From: Trogon surrucura
Taxonomy: Eukaryota > Chordata > Aves > Trogoniformes > Trogonidae
Length of the DNA stretch: 64,000 nucleotides
Assembly: GCA_020746105.1 (NCBI GenBank)
Contig: CM036642.1
Span: forward strand, 2,883,501-2,947,500
Reading direction: 5' to 3'
This document shows, one piece after another, positions 12,101-21,600 of this stretch; the first letter of the stretch is position 1; every line of letters begins with the position of its first letter. Position numbers and translations under genes: made by a program. Below the pieces are notes generated by a model that was given only the letters and a program-made list of their open reading frames with translations, had not been told where the DNA came from and made no database searches.

Positions 12101-15100
12101 CATTTGGTAGTACTGCATGGATGAGCACATTCTTTCACCTCTCTGTCTCTCTTGCTTTTGGAGAATTGTAGAACTTTAGAGTCTCCTAGGGATTTACCTG
12201 GTGGGTTTTACTTTTTGTCTGGATTTTTGTAGAATAGACATAGAACTTGTTCTCTCTGAAGAGGTATAAATCTTTGTTGGGCAGTAATGTGTACCTCAAA
12301 TGAGCTGAGACACTACATGGCCCTAGAAAAGAAACCCAGGTATATAGTTCTTTGCCAGACCACTGTCAGCTATCCTAATTTAAGTGGGTCAGAGTTACTG
12401 ACCCTGTGCTGAACTGTTCCCAGATCGTGCGTCCAGCCATTACCCTGTTTATCAGAAGCAACATCTATATAACAGCAACCCGAGTTGGGATTTTGGACCC
12501 TTCCGAAGACTAGACCACCTCATCCAGGAGACTCGCCTCAACATCTCCTGGTAATACCTGGTGTGATTAGCAGTGCATGTGTTACAGGCAGGACTTGAGT
12601 GGTCTTCCACAGAGCGGTATGTGAAAAGGCCAAATTTTGGTGTGTTCTGGTCACAGCTGGAGGCTAAAGGAAGCTTGGATCAACCAGTGCTTTCCTGACT
12701 TCTCCCTTTTAGGTTTGCCCATGTTTTCCTGGAGTCTGGGACATATGTTTTCAGGGATAGGACCATTCAGGAACACTTCTTGATTGTGACTGTGAATGAA
12801 GCAAATCTGAGTTGTGATCCCAGAGGTGTGTCCTTCCAGCCCTCTTCTCTGTTCCAGCTGGCCAGACACGGGGTTTTGAAGCAACAGGATCTGAACTTGG
12901 CTCCTAACTGGGCTGCTATCACAGGTACAGGCAAAACACCGTGATACCTACCTTGAACCCTGATGTTTAGCTATGACCTTTCCTGTAAGTGTTTGGGTGT
13001 GTTTAAACAAGCATTTTCTTGGAAATGCCATCAAACCGCTGGCTTTGTTACCTTTAATCCCTTTCTCTTGGGGAGCTTCCCTTCCCAAAGTTCACTGCTC
13101 TCTAGCCAAGAAACTGCTTTTGTAGAAGCTGAAGGAGGGAGACAGTGAAGGAGCAGTTGTGTTTCTTCCCACACCCTGCTTGAAGAATTCAAGTAATTGA
13201 GGGCTTTGTTGTCCTTGGCTTGAAAGCAGAAGGTGGCATTGTGTTTCCGTGATAAACTGACATGAAATGCATCACTTAGAAGTTTGCTAAAGGCTAAACA
13301 CAAGGGCAGTTAAGGTCTTTCCTCAGAGCCATACTTCTCTTTAAGTGCTGGACACATACCAGTCTCTTGTCCATCGGCAAGAGGACAGTAAAGCAAAAGA
13401 AGTAGAAAGGCTGACTTGCAAGTGTGATTTTTGGTTCTGTCACCTTCAGCTACCAGTGCTGAAAACATTTTGCCTTCTTGCCTGCATGCACCAGATCAGC
13501 AGAGGGAGAAGCCAAAGCTGTGTAATGAATATGCAAGTTGCTAAATGTTGGCTTTGTGTGGGAGGGGGAGGGTTTATTAATTGTAAAAGGGAGAGTGTAT
13601 CGACACACACTGCTTCCTGTATTTTTTATTCTTGCCATCGCTTTTGGCTTCTCCAGCAGTCCTCTTTGTTCTGGCCTTCCTAACTGTGGTGCTGATAACA
13701 CTGGCGATACTGCTTCAGCCTGCTGTGCCCATCGTTAGCCCCCTGAAGAACTGGAAACCACGATGGAGGAGCCTGGGTGAACCACACGTCCCACCGGAGT
13801 ACATCCTCCTGAAAGACAGGTAAACCGCCTTTGCCTAGTATCACTCGGAGCGTGATAGTACAAAATTACTGGACAATTTACTGACTCAGTCCCCATGCTG
13901 GATGTTTTCACAACTTTACAGTATACTGAGTTTTTGGCTGCATAGGGTGTTTTTTCATATTGCCCACAAGTTCCCCAAAAGTATTCCATCTCCACATAGT
14001 GTGTAACAGCTCTCTTGTGTCCTCTGCACAGAGTATTATTGCCTGGATTACCTAGCCTAGGTTTCGCCTGTACATTTTGACTTCAGAATGAAAACCAGAA
14101 ACCTATTCTGCTTGAACTAGACTGGTGATGTTGCACTATGATTTTACTGACAATAAGATGCTCTTCACCCTCCTCTGTCACGTCTTCTAGTCTTCAGTTC
14201 TATCAGACAGTTGGTCCTCGTGGTTCTGGAGAAGATGCTGGCTTTGGAGAGAAAGGAGCTGTGCATAATGCAGGTGAAATGCTGTGCCAACCCCCTGTGT
14301 TCTCCTGTTTGCTTCTTCCCACTTATTCCCCATTCTTTCGTCTTCTTTTAAGTCTCTGGAAGGATATTTTGATACCTACTCACCCAGGAATTTGTACACA
14401 CACATGTGAGGTCGTACGGGCACTTTGGCTGCTGTGCACTCACGTGTTTGCACGCAGCTACGCACGCTTCTACTCTGGGTTCATTTGATCTCTTCGGTTG
14501 CAGAGAGTGGCCTCCTGTCACTGGAACGGGTTAGTGGTTTTGTTTTTAGGAGTTGGGAGCTTAAGTGGCCAACCTTGTGAAGGCCTTTAAAACAAGAGTA
14601 GGTTGAAATGACTGGTGAAAAAAAGAATGAATATCTTTAAAAATATTTCCTTGGACTTTTCTGTTGGTCATTCTGTTCTCTGAAGGCGCATGACTCATGA
14701 GTCTTGTTTGCCTTCTGGGGCTGACCTCATCTTGGGAATTTCACCATGTTCGCAGGGTACAGCGAGTCCAGAGCCCAGCAGATGGCACTATCTAATGATG
14801 CTAAGAGCAGCTTACAGGGAGGTAGAGCCCTGGAAGTTTACCAGTCAAGTTAGGAGTTGACAGTAATATTCTGTCATCCTCCTGCTCAGTAAGGAATGAG
14901 ACCTTCTCTTACATCTCATCTCATCCATTTTCCTTCTTCACAGTACGCACAATGCTGTTGTCTCCTATGGACAAGCAGTGCCCCTTCTGGAAAATAAATT
15001 AGAATAGACTTGTGGCCAGTGGTTAAACACGAGACTTAAACCTTTGTCTTTTAGAGGAGCCATTTGGACCGAGGGTTCTGGAGGATTTCAGTGTTCGCAC

Positions 15101-17718
15101 CCTGTACGATAAGCTGGAAGATCAGAATTTGCACCTGACATCTCAGCTGACAAAGCACAGGATGGATGTGTTGGTGTTTTACAACGGAATCAGCCAGCAG
15201 ATTCAAAGTCTTATGGTCAGTGTGAAGAAACACTTGAGGGAAGGAAGTCTGGGAACTGTGGTATTTGCAAGATAAATGGTTGCCTTGAAGTGGTAGTTTA
15301 CCAAGGGATAGGCACTGCTGCTTTTGGTACCTTTTTTGGCATAAAATAGTTACAGTTCGTCTTTATACAAGAGGCACATTGTGGAATGGGGAGATTGTGA
15401 GGCTTTAAGAGTATAATACTGCCACTTTCTGTAAACAGGACATGGTGCAAGCACTGGACTCCAAAGGCCTGAAAAACTTTGCCGGGCAAAGGAATTGTGG
15501 GTGTGAATCTGCAGACAGGAGCTGGGCAGCACTGAGTGTTGAACAATGTAATGATCTGTGTGGCAACAACTTCCAAGCAGGTGAGAGAACCAGAGCAAGA
15601 AAAGTGGAGTGTAAGGGTGGCATCAGTGAACCAGTTAAAAAAAGGCACTGCTCATACACAAGATCATGCCTTCTAGTTGGTAGTTCTGTAAGAGCTGACA
15701 GCCCATCTTCATGCAAGATTAGTGAGAAAATGGGTAAGCATAGAGTTATCTGGAAATGTTACAGCATGAGGCATCTTGAAGCCATCTTGTGAGATTTCTA
15801 AAGAAAGGTTCCTGTTTGTTCTTTTATTCTGGAGATAAAGTTCTTGACATGGTTCTATAGAAGTCCATTTAAATTACTTGTTGGGTTCGCTAGGAGCTCC
15901 GTGGCAAGAGGCAACAGAGTTAATAAAAACTCTGGAAATGCTGCTTAGGAATGGTGCGTGCAAGAACATAACTGTGAAACAAGAGATGGAGCAGAACGTC
16001 CAAGGACAGGATGTGGTGGCAGTTGTGCCCCCACTGGACAGCCTGGCCGGTGAAAGTAAATCAGAAGCAGTAGGACAGGTGAGTTCCAGGTGTCTGTTAG
16101 GCTATCTCTCACCTTTCTGCTAGTTTTTCTACTTGCCCATTTCTTCAACTCTCGGGCCTTTTTTATCCTGCAGGATTATGAGCTGCCTCAGCAATGTGAG
16201 CTCTTCAGTGGAGAAGGTGTTTTTTTAAGCTTCCCTGGACGTGAAGAACACGGTAAGGGCAGTTACTTAGCTGTGGGTGCCTTGGATACTTTTCAGAGAT
16301 CACAGTACAATGCTGATTCAGTGAAATATAGGTTAAGAGAGGGTGTGGATGTTTGCTAACAGAGCAAATGTATAAATACTTTTTCCCATTTATGCTGTTT
16401 CTTACTTTCACTTTTATTTATTTTTTTTGCTGAGGTGGTAACTGAAACTTCTCCATTTCGTGAAAACTGCTTCTGACTCCTGTATTCCTGTGTGACAGGG
16501 AGGCCAAGGAGCTTTAGTCCCCACTCCCCACAGATGCTTTACACCTATGTATTAAACAACCACCTGTAGGGAAGAGATTGGGTATCATTATTACACTAAT
16601 TAAATGCTAATATGAGAAGGTCAAAAATTCTATACCACCAGTTCTGTGATCCTCACAGCCTCTGGGTAGCTGCCCTGTGGCAGCATGTGTGTAGCAGTCA
16701 TCAAGGTGTTAAGAGCCTCTTCTTCCTTTGGGCATAACAATTGCACACCCCCCTCTGCCCTGTTTTCTTCATATTTAGCTCTTCACTTGGCTGATCTGAC
16801 TGAATTGGAGGTGGAGGGCCTCATAGCAGCTTCCCCCCTTGCCAAGACTCTGTGTGAGATCAAGCAAGCTTTGGTGAACCTGCAGCAACCTTCAGACCTT
16901 ATTAATCCAGGTAGGAAATCTTAATCTGTATTGCACTCTGTTTCCCTATAAGAGATAGGATATAAGATGACAAAAAGGAGGGGGAGAAGTTGTCTCTCAC
17001 TCTTAGTAAAACACACACACAGAGATGTCTACTGTTGAGCTGCAGGTCATTAAAACAAGTCACCAGGAAAGCAATAAGCAGACCGGGTGCTTGACTAATT
17101 CACATGTGCAGAGGTGTTTCCTTCTTTCTCTCAGCAGGTACTTACACAAACAGGGAAATTTTGGTTCCTAGGAATTTTTTTAGGTGTCTTCTGTAAATCA
17201 CAAAAGGTTTCCAGAGGAAATGGTGTAATACAGCTAAGAGGAATTTACCAGCAAGAGAATAAGGCAGCTGTTTTTCTTCATGTGTACTGATTTATAGCAG
17301 TAAGTAAACAAAGGGTTATAAGAAGCAGGACATCTTCTGAACTGAACGTTTTCCTCAAGCCCTTGCTGAATTTTAAGACTGTGATGCTTAGAGCTAGAAA
17401 TTATTAATGGTGTGGTTTTGGTGTAATTATGGATGGCTCGTTTGCATTATTTCGAAATTCAGATGCAGGCAGCTTTGCGAAGGCCTGAACATGCTATCCA
17501 TGTGCACTGTGCAGCTTGCTACGTGCCCTGGAGTCAGTCGGTGTATTGTGCTGGCACTAGACGCTGTCCTGGTTTTTTGCCCGTTGGATTAGGCTGCCTT
17601 AGTTGTGGCATTGCAGTCCCTTAATGCTGGCCACTAAATCTGCGTTCTGCTTCTGTTTTTAATTTCCGTAACAGAGAGCAAACATCAAACAAGCATGGGG
17701 AGTTCAGCCCTCTTCTGA
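1..17718 (+). CDS. Large Cys-rich Ephrin_rec_like (GCC2/GCC3)-repeat single-pass membrane protein, C-terminal part (29 exons)
   Basis: Seen: 29 exons with GT-AG borders and compatible phases join into one open frame of 4,428 nt from base 3 (1,475 residues plus TGA). Window residues 1-850 (exons w1-w15) are tandem cysteine-rich modules of the form CPPGxYCPxGS...PCPPGTY...CxxCPxGxxC, with about 28 copies of C-x-x-G-x-[FY]-C and several N-glycosylation sequons. Residues 853-1145 are a less Cys-rich ectodomain. Residues about 1147-1166 are one hydrophobic helix (exon w22), followed by basic residues (KNWKPRWR) and a ~309-residue tail. Family knowledge: such modules match Ephrin_rec_like (PF07699), found in extracellular proteins. 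Inference: a type I cell-surface protein; ligand and role unknown. The signal peptide and first exons lie left of the window. I do not recognise a named orthologue. It runs convergently with ATP12A. Confidence 0.85.
232..405 (-). mobile_element. CR1 LINE fragment, antisense in intron w1-w2
   Basis: Read from the minus strand, this stretch resembles the C-terminal part of CR1 ORF2 ([10 protein letters not shown] ... G-L-E-H-L). On the plus strand it shows the CR1-like order GGCAGCTCT, CTTCTCTTTTCCAGGC, CTCTTAGCCTGTCC, CCCTCCTCTGGAC. Both ends are missing and its frame is degenerate, so it is a dead retrotransposon piece. Its right end lies only about 80 bases before the acceptor of exon w2. 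Borders are approximate. Confidence 0.75.
485..582 (+). CDS. Repeat gene exon w2
   Basis: Acceptor TTTCAG; the exon completes the split Gly and ends in phase 0 at donor GTAAAT. It encodes [10 protein letters not shown] and then [10 protein letters not shown]. The [10 protein letters not shown] block is shared with exon w6. There is one N-G-T sequon. Confidence 0.83.
1229..1406 (+). CDS. Repeat gene exon w3
   Basis: Acceptor TTCCAAG; phase 0 in, phase 1 out at GTGAGT. It encodes [31 protein letters not shown] and an N-Y-T sequon before CPA. Together, w2 and w3 equal the single exon w6 in layout. Confidence 0.87.
1908..2135 (+). CDS. Repeat gene exon w4
   Basis: Acceptor TTTTCCTAG, donor GTATGA, phase 1-1. 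It encodes [28 protein letters not shown], then [20 protein letters not shown] and an N-Y-S sequon. The GLC-x-x-GWFCPxGS part recurs in exon w7. Confidence 0.88.
2325..2417 (+). CDS. Repeat gene exon w5
   Basis: Acceptor TTAGCAG, donor GTAGGA, phase 1-1, 93 nt. It encodes a short half-module with [19 protein letters not shown]. Confidence 0.83.
2585..2758 (+). CDS. Repeat gene exon w6
   Basis: Acceptor CTATCAG, donor GTAGGT, phase 1-1. It encodes [46 protein letters not shown]. It matches w1 ([20 protein letters not shown]) and w2 plus w3, which shows duplication of a multi-module block inside the gene. Confidence 0.88.
3516..3671 (+). CDS. Repeat gene exon w7
   Basis: Acceptor TTTTCAG, donor GTAGGG, phase 1-1. 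It encodes [14 protein letters not shown] and then [16 protein letters not shown]. It is a relative of the second half of exon w4. Confidence 0.86.
3828..4345 (-). mobile_element. CR1 LINE 3' fragment (~0.5 kb), antisense in intron w7-w8
   Basis: The plus strand begins with the inverted CR1 3' end (CACAGAATCATAGAATGG) and continues with the standard CR1 order (AGACCTTAGAGATCATCTAATCCAACC; CCTTGAACACCTCCAAGGAGG). From the minus strand two overlapping frames encode the end of the CR1 reverse-transcriptase ORF, with [17 protein letters not shown] and [11 protein letters not shown] visible. A frameshift separates them near 4,100-4,200, so the element is dead. It inserted antisense to the host gene. 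Confidence 0.92.
4905..5025 (+). CDS. Repeat gene exon w8
   Basis: Acceptor GCTTCTAG, donor GTGAGT, phase 1 in, 2 out. It encodes [22 protein letters not shown] and CETCPAG. The last codon is AT plus G from the next exon (Met). Confidence 0.87.
5421..5638 (+). CDS. Repeat gene exon w9
   Basis: Acceptor TTTTGTAG, donor GTAGGG, phase 2 in, 1 out. It encodes MYCALKDH, then [24 protein letters not shown] (N-Q-T sequon) and [10 protein letters not shown]. Confidence 0.88.
5911..6162 (+). CDS. Repeat gene exon w10
   Basis: Acceptor TCTTTTAG, donor GTGTGT, phase 1-1, 252 nt. It encodes [37 protein letters not shown] and [14 protein letters not shown]. Confidence 0.88.
6266..6457 (+). CDS. Repeat gene exon w11
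   Basis: Acceptor TCTTGCAG, donor GTGAGA, phase 1-1. It encodes [39 protein letters not shown] and [11 protein letters not shown]. This is the most regular copy of the repeat. Confidence 0.9.
6645..6675. repeat. Short CA/TA-rich simple repeat
   Basis: Runs of ACACAC and ATACAT in the intron after exon w11. It is a simple repeat with no coding value. Confidence 0.6.
6898..6995 (-). repeat. MIR-like ancient SINE remnant (weak)
   Basis: The order GTGAGGAACTGAAGCAACAGGGAGG ... TTATAGCAGAGCTGGAACC follows the inverted MIR/core-SINE pattern (gaggaactgaggcacagagag ... ggcagagctggga). It is strongly diverged and borders are approximate. It sits in the intron between w11 and w12. Confidence 0.45.
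7253..7379 (+). CDS. Repeat gene exon w12
   Basis: Acceptor TTCCACCAG, donor GTGAGT, phase 1 in, 2 out. It encodes [15 protein letters not shown] and [19 protein letters not shown]. Confidence 0.87.
7715..7914 (+). CDS. Repeat gene exon w13
   Basis: Acceptor GCCTTCCAG, donor GTAAAT, phase 2 in, 1 out. It encodes [21 protein letters not shown], then [10 protein letters not shown] and [13 protein letters not shown]. Confidence 0.87.
8646..8858 (+). CDS. Repeat gene exon w14
   Basis: Acceptor TCTCTAG, donor GTGAGT, phase 1-1. It encodes [48 protein letters not shown]-run and a short (GT)n follow directly after the donor (8,864-8,884). Confidence 0.88.
9669..9814 (+). CDS. Repeat gene exon w15 (last Cys-rich module)
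   Basis: Acceptor TTTTCGAAG, donor GTAACA, phase 1 in, 0 out. It encodes [28 protein letters not shown], an EGF-like CxC...CxC arrangement that differs from the preceding modules, then an acidic stretch. The acceptor tract is weaker than in the other exons. Confidence 0.82.
10126..10253 (+). CDS. Repeat gene exon w16
   Basis: Acceptor GTTCTTCCAG, donor GTAAGT, phase 0 in, 2 out. It encodes [19 protein letters not shown] and [13 protein letters not shown]. It opens the membrane-proximal ectodomain. Confidence 0.86.
10817..10949 (+). CDS. Repeat gene exon w17
   Basis: Acceptor GCTTTACAG, donor GTAAGT, phase 2 in, 0 out. It encodes [17 protein letters not shown] and then a Cys-free stretch [16 protein letters not shown]. 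Confidence 0.86.
11303..11435 (+). CDS. Repeat gene exon w18
   Basis: Acceptor TTTTAATAG, donor GTAAGG, phase 0 in, 1 out. It encodes a Cys-free segment ([18 protein letters not shown]) that looks like beta strands. No known domain is recognised. Confidence 0.85.
11880..12029 (+). CDS. Repeat gene exon w19
   Basis: Acceptor CTGCGGCAG, donor GTGAGT, phase 1-1. It encodes [18 protein letters not shown] and [15 protein letters not shown], the possible start of a cupredoxin-like beta sandwich. Confidence 0.84.
12424..12550 (+). CDS. Repeat gene exon w20
   Basis: Acceptor GTTCCCAG, donor GTAATA, phase 1 in, 2 out. It encodes [32 protein letters not shown] and an N-I-S sequon at the end. Confidence 0.85.
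12713..12924 (+). CDS. Repeat gene exon w21
   Basis: Acceptor CCCTTTTAG, donor GTACAG, phase 2 in, 1 out. It encodes [22 protein letters not shown], an N-L-S sequon with a nearby Cys, and the juxtamembrane stretch LAPNWAAIT. Confidence 0.86.
13657..13819 (+). CDS. Repeat gene exon w22 (transmembrane helix)
   Basis: Phase 1 in, 2 out, donor GTAAAC. It begins with the hydrophobic run [19 protein letters not shown], then [11 protein letters not shown], whose basic residues mark the cytosolic side. The acceptor is CTCCAGCAG, a NAGNAG site, so the exon may also start at 13,660 with one residue fewer. Confidence 0.86.
14191..14273 (+). CDS. Repeat gene exon w23
   Basis: Acceptor GTCTTCTAG, donor GTGAAA, phase 2 in, 1 out, 83 nt. 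It encodes a Gly-rich tail segment ([16 protein letters not shown]). Confidence 0.8.
15055..15215 (+). CDS. Repeat gene exon w24
   Basis: Acceptor GTCTTTTAG, donor GTCAGT, phase 1 in, 0 out. It encodes [20 protein letters not shown] and [18 protein letters not shown], probably helical and possibly coiled coil. Confidence 0.84.
15439..15580 (+). CDS. Repeat gene exon w25
   Basis: Acceptor GTAAACAG, donor GTGAGA, phase 0 in, 1 out. It continues the helical stretch ([15 protein letters not shown]) and adds a four-Cys cluster (NCGCES ... EQCNDLCG), unusual for a segment predicted to be cytosolic. Confidence 0.83.
15894..16078 (+). CDS. Repeat gene exon w26
   Basis: Acceptor TTCGCTAG, donor GTGAGT, phase 1 in, 0 out. 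It encodes [18 protein letters not shown], probably helical, then acidic/Gln-rich sequence and [10 protein letters not shown]. Confidence 0.83.
16174..16252 (+). CDS. Repeat gene exon w27
   Basis: Acceptor ATCCTGCAG, donor GTAAGG, phase 0 in, 1 out, 79 nt. It encodes [20 protein letters not shown]. Confidence 0.82.
16779..16910 (+). CDS. Repeat gene exon w28
   Basis: Acceptor CATATTTAG, donor GTAGGA, phase 1-1. It encodes [20 protein letters not shown] and [16 protein letters not shown], helical in appearance. Confidence 0.84.
17675..17718 (+). CDS. Repeat gene exon w29 (last coding exon)
   Basis: Acceptor CCGTAACAG; encodes [14 protein letters not shown] and then TGA. The phase fits exon w28 and the total coding length is divisible by three. 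The exon is short, so the exact C terminus is a little less certain than the rest. Confidence 0.72.
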
Positions 17719-18634
17719 GCTGCTGGATTCTTGGGTCACAAAGAGGGATGAAGCTCTGCTGCTGGAAAGAGAGAGGAGCTGCCGTTGCTCAGAGGATTGA
17801 AGAGACAGAAGCAGAAGTATTTCATCTTCTGCAAAGTAATATAGCAACCAGCTCACTTCCTTGAGGAACCTAGCTTTTCCTTGGCAATGGCTAAAGATGG
17901 ATTATGGGAGAGTGTGTGTCTCTGGACAGAGCTGCAGTACCTGAATTACCAGAATAGATAGGTCTTTAGGTAGAGATGTATTTGGTCAAATATGTAATGA
18001 ATAATCCATATTCTGTTTGCTTAACCTGGCTTAAATACTTTCAGACTTGCCCTAGATTATCAATAATTTGTAGACTTGAGAAGGAAGCTGAGGTTCTTGA
18101 CATGGTTTATGAATTTTATATACTTTTATACTTTAGAAGTCATACTTCTAAGCCTTGCCCAGCATCTCTACGTTGCCTATGCATGTTTTCAGTGTCCTCC
18201 TGTTGATCTCGGTAAGGTCTGCTGGCAGAGGCCTTGAAGCTCGGAGAGATGGGGTTTTTTTGAGCAAAGAGTGTGCTTGGACTGTTCCCTGTAGTGGTGG
18301 CTGCAGGGATCAGTGTAGTTGCTGGTGCCTAGCAAGTAGGCTTTGCTTCTGTAGAACAGAAGCAGAATTGGAACACCAGCTCTGTCTCTTCCTGTGCAAT
18401 ATTCCTTGGCTTCACATCAAGTGCAGCAATGTAAAATTTCCTGAGTGTGAGCCAACGCAGGACCTTGGCAACCCCCACAGGTAGGCTTCAGCCAACTGTG
18501 TCCCACAGAAAAGCCCGTTTTCTTATTTTGGTATTTAATGAATTGCTGAACTCACTCCTTGCTGGTTTGTAGACACAAATCTGTATATGTATTTATATAA
18601 AAAGTCCTTCTGCCTTTGCATAACCATAGTGAGT

Positions 18635-18640
18635 ATTAAA
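18635..18640 (+). terminator. Possible poly(A) signal (ATTAAA) of the repeat gene
   Basis: This is the first ATTAAA/AATAAA-type hexamer I see after the TGA at 17,718, about 0.9 kb away. Other candidates lie further right (AATAAA at 21,303), so the true 3' end is open. Confidence 0.25.
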
Positions 18641-21600
18641 AAGGTGAGACCTTAGTGCCCAGTAGCCAAGACAGAAGCTTTCAGATTTGCTTTCACTACG
18701 TAGTATCTCTGGTAGATCTAGAGGAACTGCAAGATCTTTTGCCCTCATCTACTCATTTTGGTGGTTCCACATTTTCTGAGCTTGCTTCCAAAACCAAAAG
18801 GCTTGCTTGGGTTCCTTTGCAGTTTCACCTTGGGAGAATTTAGGTGCTTACTGCCACTTTGAAGGGACTTGCAGAAACTAGGATCCTACAGGCAAACACT
18901 ACAAAACACGTGCAGGTCACTCTCTGTGGCTGCTTGTTCTAGAATACAGTAGTGAAAAAACTGTCATTGCTTTGCTCATTGCTTTCTTTTTTAGGTTATC
19001 AGCAGGTATGTTTATAACAGTACTACCTGTGATTGCTGCCTTCGTAATATCTACAGTGAAGCATGGTACCCAGACAGGTGATAAAGTTATCTCTGACTTG
19101 TGGTTTCAGGTTAAATTTGTAAAAGGTAGAGTGGAAGGCAGTAGTACATAAAACTTATCAAATGTTTCATTGTAACAGTTTTCCAGTGAAAACAGTATTT
19201 TCATTTTAGATTAAAGCAGTTATGCATATGGAATTTTGGTAGGAATTTTCTTTCCACCCCCTCACTGTAGTTTGCTTAACAAATACACCTCAGTTACAAG
19301 TAAAGATTTTTGTGTTTCAGAATATTTTGGGTCTTTCTTTTCCCTCACAAAACCAAAGAATATCAATGACAAGAGTAGAGGTTCACACACTGTTTCTTTT
19401 CATGCTCTGTTAATAGCTCCTTGGAAAGGAAGAACAAATAAGAGAAGGAGTGGTGTGGCCATGGATTTTGTTCTAGTTCTCAAGTATTTACTGTCCATAG
19501 CTCTTTTGCTAGTGGTCTGTGGAATCTTCTGGGAGTCCGGCACCGTCTGAAGTAGCTGTGAAATCCTCTCTTTACAAGGGTGCCATTTCCCTGAGACTGG
19601 TGATAAGAGTCATCGAGTGCAGGGTCACATAATTTGGAACTGGGAGAAAGGTCACAAGGCGATTGCTTTGGCTTGTACCTCTCTTAAAAGAAAATGGAAA
19701 GGCCATTTCCAGCATTCACTGCCAAGTTCAGCTTCTCTTGGAGAGCATCAAATGCTGCTGTGGCTGTGGAAAGGAAGGTATGGTTGAGTTCCCTGAAAAG
19801 AAACCTCTTTGGTGTATGGCTCTGTGTGGCTCTGAATTCTGAAATGAGCTGGGTGGCTTCTGCTGATTCTGTGTTCCAGTGCGAAACTGTCATAAAGCCT
19901 CCCAGCGTGTTAACAAAACCAGACAATATTCCTGCCTGTGTTGTTTGCAGTTACTGAGGCCACCTTCAGCCATGCTGGTTGGCTTATGCCACTTAATTTG
20001 CTGGGTTGTTTCCAGAAGCTGGAAATAGTAAACACCTCGTTTCTATGAGAAAAGTATAGTCTCATTGATCTAGTTCCTCAGTGCATCAGTTTGAAGCTAT
20101 GTACATGCTTGATAACTTTGCCAAAAGAAGCCCTGATCTTTGCAGACACTGGCTTTGTATGGTGAATCACACAAATTGGCAGAAGGGGAAGCTGCAGCCC
20201 CAGATTTGTTCATCGTTAACTCAGCAGTTTGATTTCTGGAATTGTTAAATTCAATTAGTGGGTCCTGAGTACTTCTGTCTCAAGTTTTACCTGAGCAGCT
20301 TCTACAAATAACTTCATAGCTCCTCAGGTGAGTCATACGTGAAAGATGGGACAGGGTCCATCCCATGGAGATACCTGTTGAATCAGCAGTCTTGCTGATG
20401 TGCTGTGCTCAGGACTTGTATATATGAAGCACTATGACAAACGTATTAAAACTGCATATAAAAGCTATGATCATCTTGCAAAAGCTATAGATGAACCTTT
20501 CTTCTCCAAGGTCTCTCTTAAAAAAAAAAAAAGAGCTGTAAAACCTAAACAGTGAGACCATAACTTTTCTCTATACAACAACCGATGGTACATTGATCTA
20601 GGCTAAACTCGTGAACAATTTTAAAGTTGCAACACTTGGTTTTATGCACCTCTTTTATTGCTGAAAGTACTTAAAATTAAACAAAAACATCTCCAAAATG
20701 TATTGTTAAACAGTGGCCCCCAAGTAAGAAAAGGGCTGTTGGGTCTCTCCAGTAAGATTCCCTGTGTGCTGTGTTCTTGCAGTGAAATCTGTCTTTGTCT
20801 GTGTGAGAACTGTGTGACTATTGTGGAAGCATTTAGCTGTTCATGCCGTGGGCGAGTAGTATCCATATTTTTCTTCAGGAACTAGTGTTCAGGGAAAGAT
20901 CTCAGTCACCCAGCAATTCAAATTCAGACTCCTGGCTTTGGAAGTAAAATCAACTGATTTTTATTAAATTGATGGAGGAACTCTGTGGTGATGAATGCAC
21001 CATATTCCTCTGCTTCAAGTCCATTCGGTATAACAGCTGTTCTGTTTGTGTTACTTGTTCTGATGTATTTTAGTGCATACTTGAACCCAGCAGGTAGCAT
21101 CACTTGCATTTTTGTAAGGCAGCATGAGAAATAATGGCTACTTCAGTGAGAAGTCTCAGTTTTCTCTTGAATTTGCAGAGTTTGGTCTCGAAGTGTGGGA
21201 AAATGAGAATCTGATGAAGGGAATAGTTCCCTCTGCTAGCTTTTCCTAGGAAAGAAAACAAATAACCCTTATCGAGTAGCAGATAGACAAGACGACTTCA
21301 TAAATAAAGCAGGACAAAATCTTGTCTTTAAGTCAGGTATCCAGCTCAGTCTTTAGAAGAGCTGGAAGAAAGATGAACTGAGAAAGGGGAACTTGGTTTT
21401 CCTTGTTGCCTTTTACTGACTGGCGGTATTAGACCTGGTAAGAGAGATCTGGAAAATCCACTTATATCTACCACAAGCAACAGGCATTGATTCCCAATCT
21501 CCCCCTCACCCATCTGTCAGCTCTGTAAATTCTGTCACACCAAAGCCCAAAATAGCACGAAATATGACTGTTCTCTGTCAGAAATCTGCTGCAGCCCATC

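Noticed and set aside
18155-18484. Plus-strand open frame of 109 residues with many Cys, downstream of the repeat gene
   Set aside because: The Cys spacing does not follow the repeat pattern, and the frame of the repeat gene already ends at 17,718. It is probably 3' UTR or intergenic.
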